From the NCBI GenBank assembly GCA_002451055.1, contig DKBD01000246.1, forward strand, positions 1 to 6,576: a stretch of 6,576 bases of DNA, in the 5' to 3' direction. This stretch comes from Nitrospira sp. UBA6909 (GTDB lineage Bacteria > Nitrospirota > Nitrospiria > Nitrospirales > Nitrospiraceae). The notes beneath the pieces are model-generated. The model saw nothing but the letters and a program-made list of their open reading frames with translations. It ran no database searches and was not told the origin of the DNA. Each line of letters opens with the position of its first letter. The stretch's first letter is position 1. Shown in pieces: positions 5,048 to 6,576 of the stretch. The position numbers and the translations under genes were made by a program.

Positions 5048-6576
5048 TCAGGGTCCCGGCGTGAACCCAGCATGGTTTCGTATATCAAAATGCATGATGT
5101 CGCCGCTGTGCAAACCGATATCACCAGCCAACCAGGCCAGGCCCTGATCCACGAGGGCAACAGCCACCTCGCGTCGGATGTCGAGAAATCCGTTGGCCGG
5201 GTTGCGTGTCGAACCAGGGGAGGTGGAAACTGCTCCAAATTCCATGGGCACACGTACCAACTCATAATCGCGCAGGATACGGATGTATTGCTCAGCCGGA
5301 GTTAGCGGCCACCATGGATCGAACTCGATAATGCCTGAGGCGCGAGGCCCATTCATAAATCGGTCCAATTCGGCGACGGCGGTAGTTTGATCCTTGCGCT
5401 CGGTGAGAGGAATCTGCGCCAACAGCACCGCCTCGGGGACAGTCTCGACATTGGGAATCGGCGCCCGGTTAACGCGGTTGCCGCCGACCGGGCTACCTGC
5501 CATAAAGCCGAATTGGAGATAATCGCGTAAGGCATCGGATGTCTGTCGGAAGCGGTCATACATGGCGCCCGTAGACTCCCCCGTTTGGCGAGCGCGCACA
5601 TCGGATTGGGGCATGCCAGGTAGGTCTCCAAAGCCGCTGTTGACAATAAAGTTGAAGGCACGCTGGTAGACCTCGATGGCGCGAGAGCGCGCGTCATCGA
5701 TGCCCGCGACCGCACCAGGGCCTCCCTCACCCCCAGGACTGGTGACGGTTCCGGTCGCAATGTAGGGGTTGGTGTTGTAGTTGAGGTCGACCGCTGAGCC
5801 TGAGCCGTGGCGGGAGGTGGTGCTGCTGCGCCAGCCGCCGACGCTGGTAACACCAGCCCAGTCGACATAACTGGTTGTTGGCTGCCCAGTCGAGAAGTCG
5901 ACTTGCTGTGCTGCAGGGAGGGCGTTGAACGCGGCTTCGATCGCCGTTTCGGCATCCTGTAGCCTATCCCTCATGACCGGATTAACACCGCCGCTCACAT
6001 TGTTGCCGAGGAAAGTAGCTGCGACGATGTAACTCGGAGTACGCTGAATGCAATTCTCCCCCAAACCGCGTATAGTGACAGGTGTTGCTTTTCCCTCGAC
6101 TGACGTGGGTCTAGAGACCACACCACGGCCTTCACTGGCACGAATTCCATCCGAACCTGCTTGCTGCACCACATGTGTCAGCTCATGTGCCAGCAGCCGC
6201 TGGCCATCAGAGGTGCCTGGAGCATACCGACCGGCATCAAAAACCACATGTGACCCCACCGTGTAGGCCAGGGCATTGACCTCCCGCGCCGACTGCGAGG
6301 CCATCCCGTCTGTATGGACGCGAACGTGACTGAGATCCTGCCCAATGCGCGGCTCAAAAAAGGCACGAGTCGCTTGGGTCAATGGCAGTCCGGGCGAATG
6401 AAGAACCGACTGCACCGACAAAGGCACCTCGCCCCCCTCACCGCCTTTCGTCTTCCGCGACACGGTTTTTGACTCTTCCTCACAGGCCGGACAAGGCGGC
6501 CCGCCCGCTGCGCAGGCCGCGCATTGCCGCTGTACGGTCGGTTCTGGCATGCGCATGATCTGCTCCGCCACGCGAT
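5048..6576 (-). CDS. DUF4157 (eCIS-core) protein fused to an M15/LAS-like zinc peptidase domain, N-terminus cut by window edge
   Basis: At least 508 residues; the frame is open to the edge and the true start lies beyond it. Residues are numbered here from the GTG codon at 6571. The cut end reads RVAEQIMRMPEP, the tail of the leader seen in the two downstream genes, so that GTG is an internal valine. Next come a CxxC-x6-CxxC pair (C17, C20, C27, C30), a DUF4157 core (about 63-139) with HELTH at 129-133, and a linker containing IQRT (175-178). The C-terminal domain (about 180-507) has SRHGSGSAVD (H255, D262) and MHFD (H494, D496), matching the HxxxxxxD and HxD/HxE metal sites of M15/LAS peptidases that cut peptidoglycan stem peptides. 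The two motifs are about 230 residues apart, far more than in typical M15 enzymes, so a large insertion is implied. Substrate (D-Ala-D-Ala, L-Ala-D-Glu or other) cannot be read from sequence. Likely eCIS-type wall-degrading cargo, by inference. Confidence 0.92.
   Translation of the reverse strand, partial: RVAEQIMRMPEPTVQRQCAACAAGGPPCPACEEESKTVSRKTKGGEGGEVPLSVQSVLHSPGLPLTQATRAFFEPRIGQDLSHVRVHTDGMASQSAREVNALAYTVGSHVVFDAGRYAPGTSDGQRLLAHELTHVVQQAGSDGIRASEGRGVVSRPTSVEGKATPVTIRGLGENCIQRTPSYIVAATFLGNNVSGGVNPVMRDRLQDAETAIEAAFNALPAAQQVDFSTGQPTTSYVDWAGVTSVGGWRSSTTSRHGSGSAVDLNYNTNPYIATGTVTSPGGEGGPGAVAGIDDARSRAIEVYQRAFNFIVNSGFGDLPGMPQSDVRARQTGESTGAMYDRFRQTSDALRDYLQFGFMAGSPVGGNRVNRAPIPNVETVPEAVLLAQIPLTERKDQTTAVAELDRFMNGPRASGIIEFDPWWPLTPAEQYIRILRDYELVRVPMEFGAVSTSPGSTRNPANGFLDIRREVAVALVDQGLAWLAGDIGLHSGDIMHFDIRNHAGFTPGP

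Noticed and set aside
5353..5955. Second minus-strand frame of 200 codons inside the M15-like gene
   Set aside because: Ser/Pro/Arg-rich out-of-frame shadow of the M15-like domain, whose frame contains the metal motifs.
6569..6571. GTG at 6571 as the start of the M15-like gene
   Set aside because: The codon falls within the conserved leader (RVAEQIMRM), and the frame stays open to the window edge, so it is an internal valine.

Overview
The window holds five protein genes, all read from the minus strand, so transcription runs from high to low coordinates. Two are cut by the window edges: the 5' end of the first gene lies beyond position 6576, and the 3' end of the last lies before position 1. 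No RNA gene, CRISPR array or transposase is visible. The sequence is moderately GC-rich and the genes look like those of an environmental Gram-negative-type bacterium. Nitrospira or a similar lineage would fit, but this is an impression and no marker gene fixes the taxonomy.

Layout in transcription order. (1) 6576-5048: a DUF4157 (eCIS-core) metalloprotease-like domain fused to a C-terminal M15/LAS-like zinc peptidase domain. (2) A 326-base spacer with no convincing gene. (3) 4721-3675: a protein with the same N-terminal leader as its neighbours, but with no DUF4157 core and a C-terminal domain I do not recognise. (4) 3599-2067: leader, CxxC pair, DUF4157 core with HELAH, a peptidoglycan-binding-like segment and a Cys-containing C-terminal domain of unknown function. 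(5) 1900-872: a short astacin-type metalloprotease with a C-terminal PPC domain, preceded by a plausible sigma70 promoter. (6) 782-1: an AmpD/Amidase_2-type N-acetylmuramoyl-L-alanine amidase with a basic N-terminal tail and the start of an SH3b domain.

How they may work together: four of the five products carry domains that cut or bind peptidoglycan or cut protein. None of the four visible N-termini has a classical signal peptide, and the fifth N-terminus is off the window. DUF4157 is known to be enriched in extracellular contractile injection system (eCIS) loci as an N-terminal module of cargo proteins. The simplest reading is a cargo or effector island: wall-active and proteolytic enzymes delivered by a route other than Sec. 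This is inference, because no sheath, tube, baseplate or AAA ATPase gene lies inside the window.

The most interesting signal is a 31-residue leader shared by the second and third genes (28/31 identical residues, with most DNA differences silent). It is attached to two unrelated C-terminal bodies, one of which has lost or never had the DUF4157 core. This suggests that the leader is a separable module and that the 348-residue protein is an undescribed candidate cargo.
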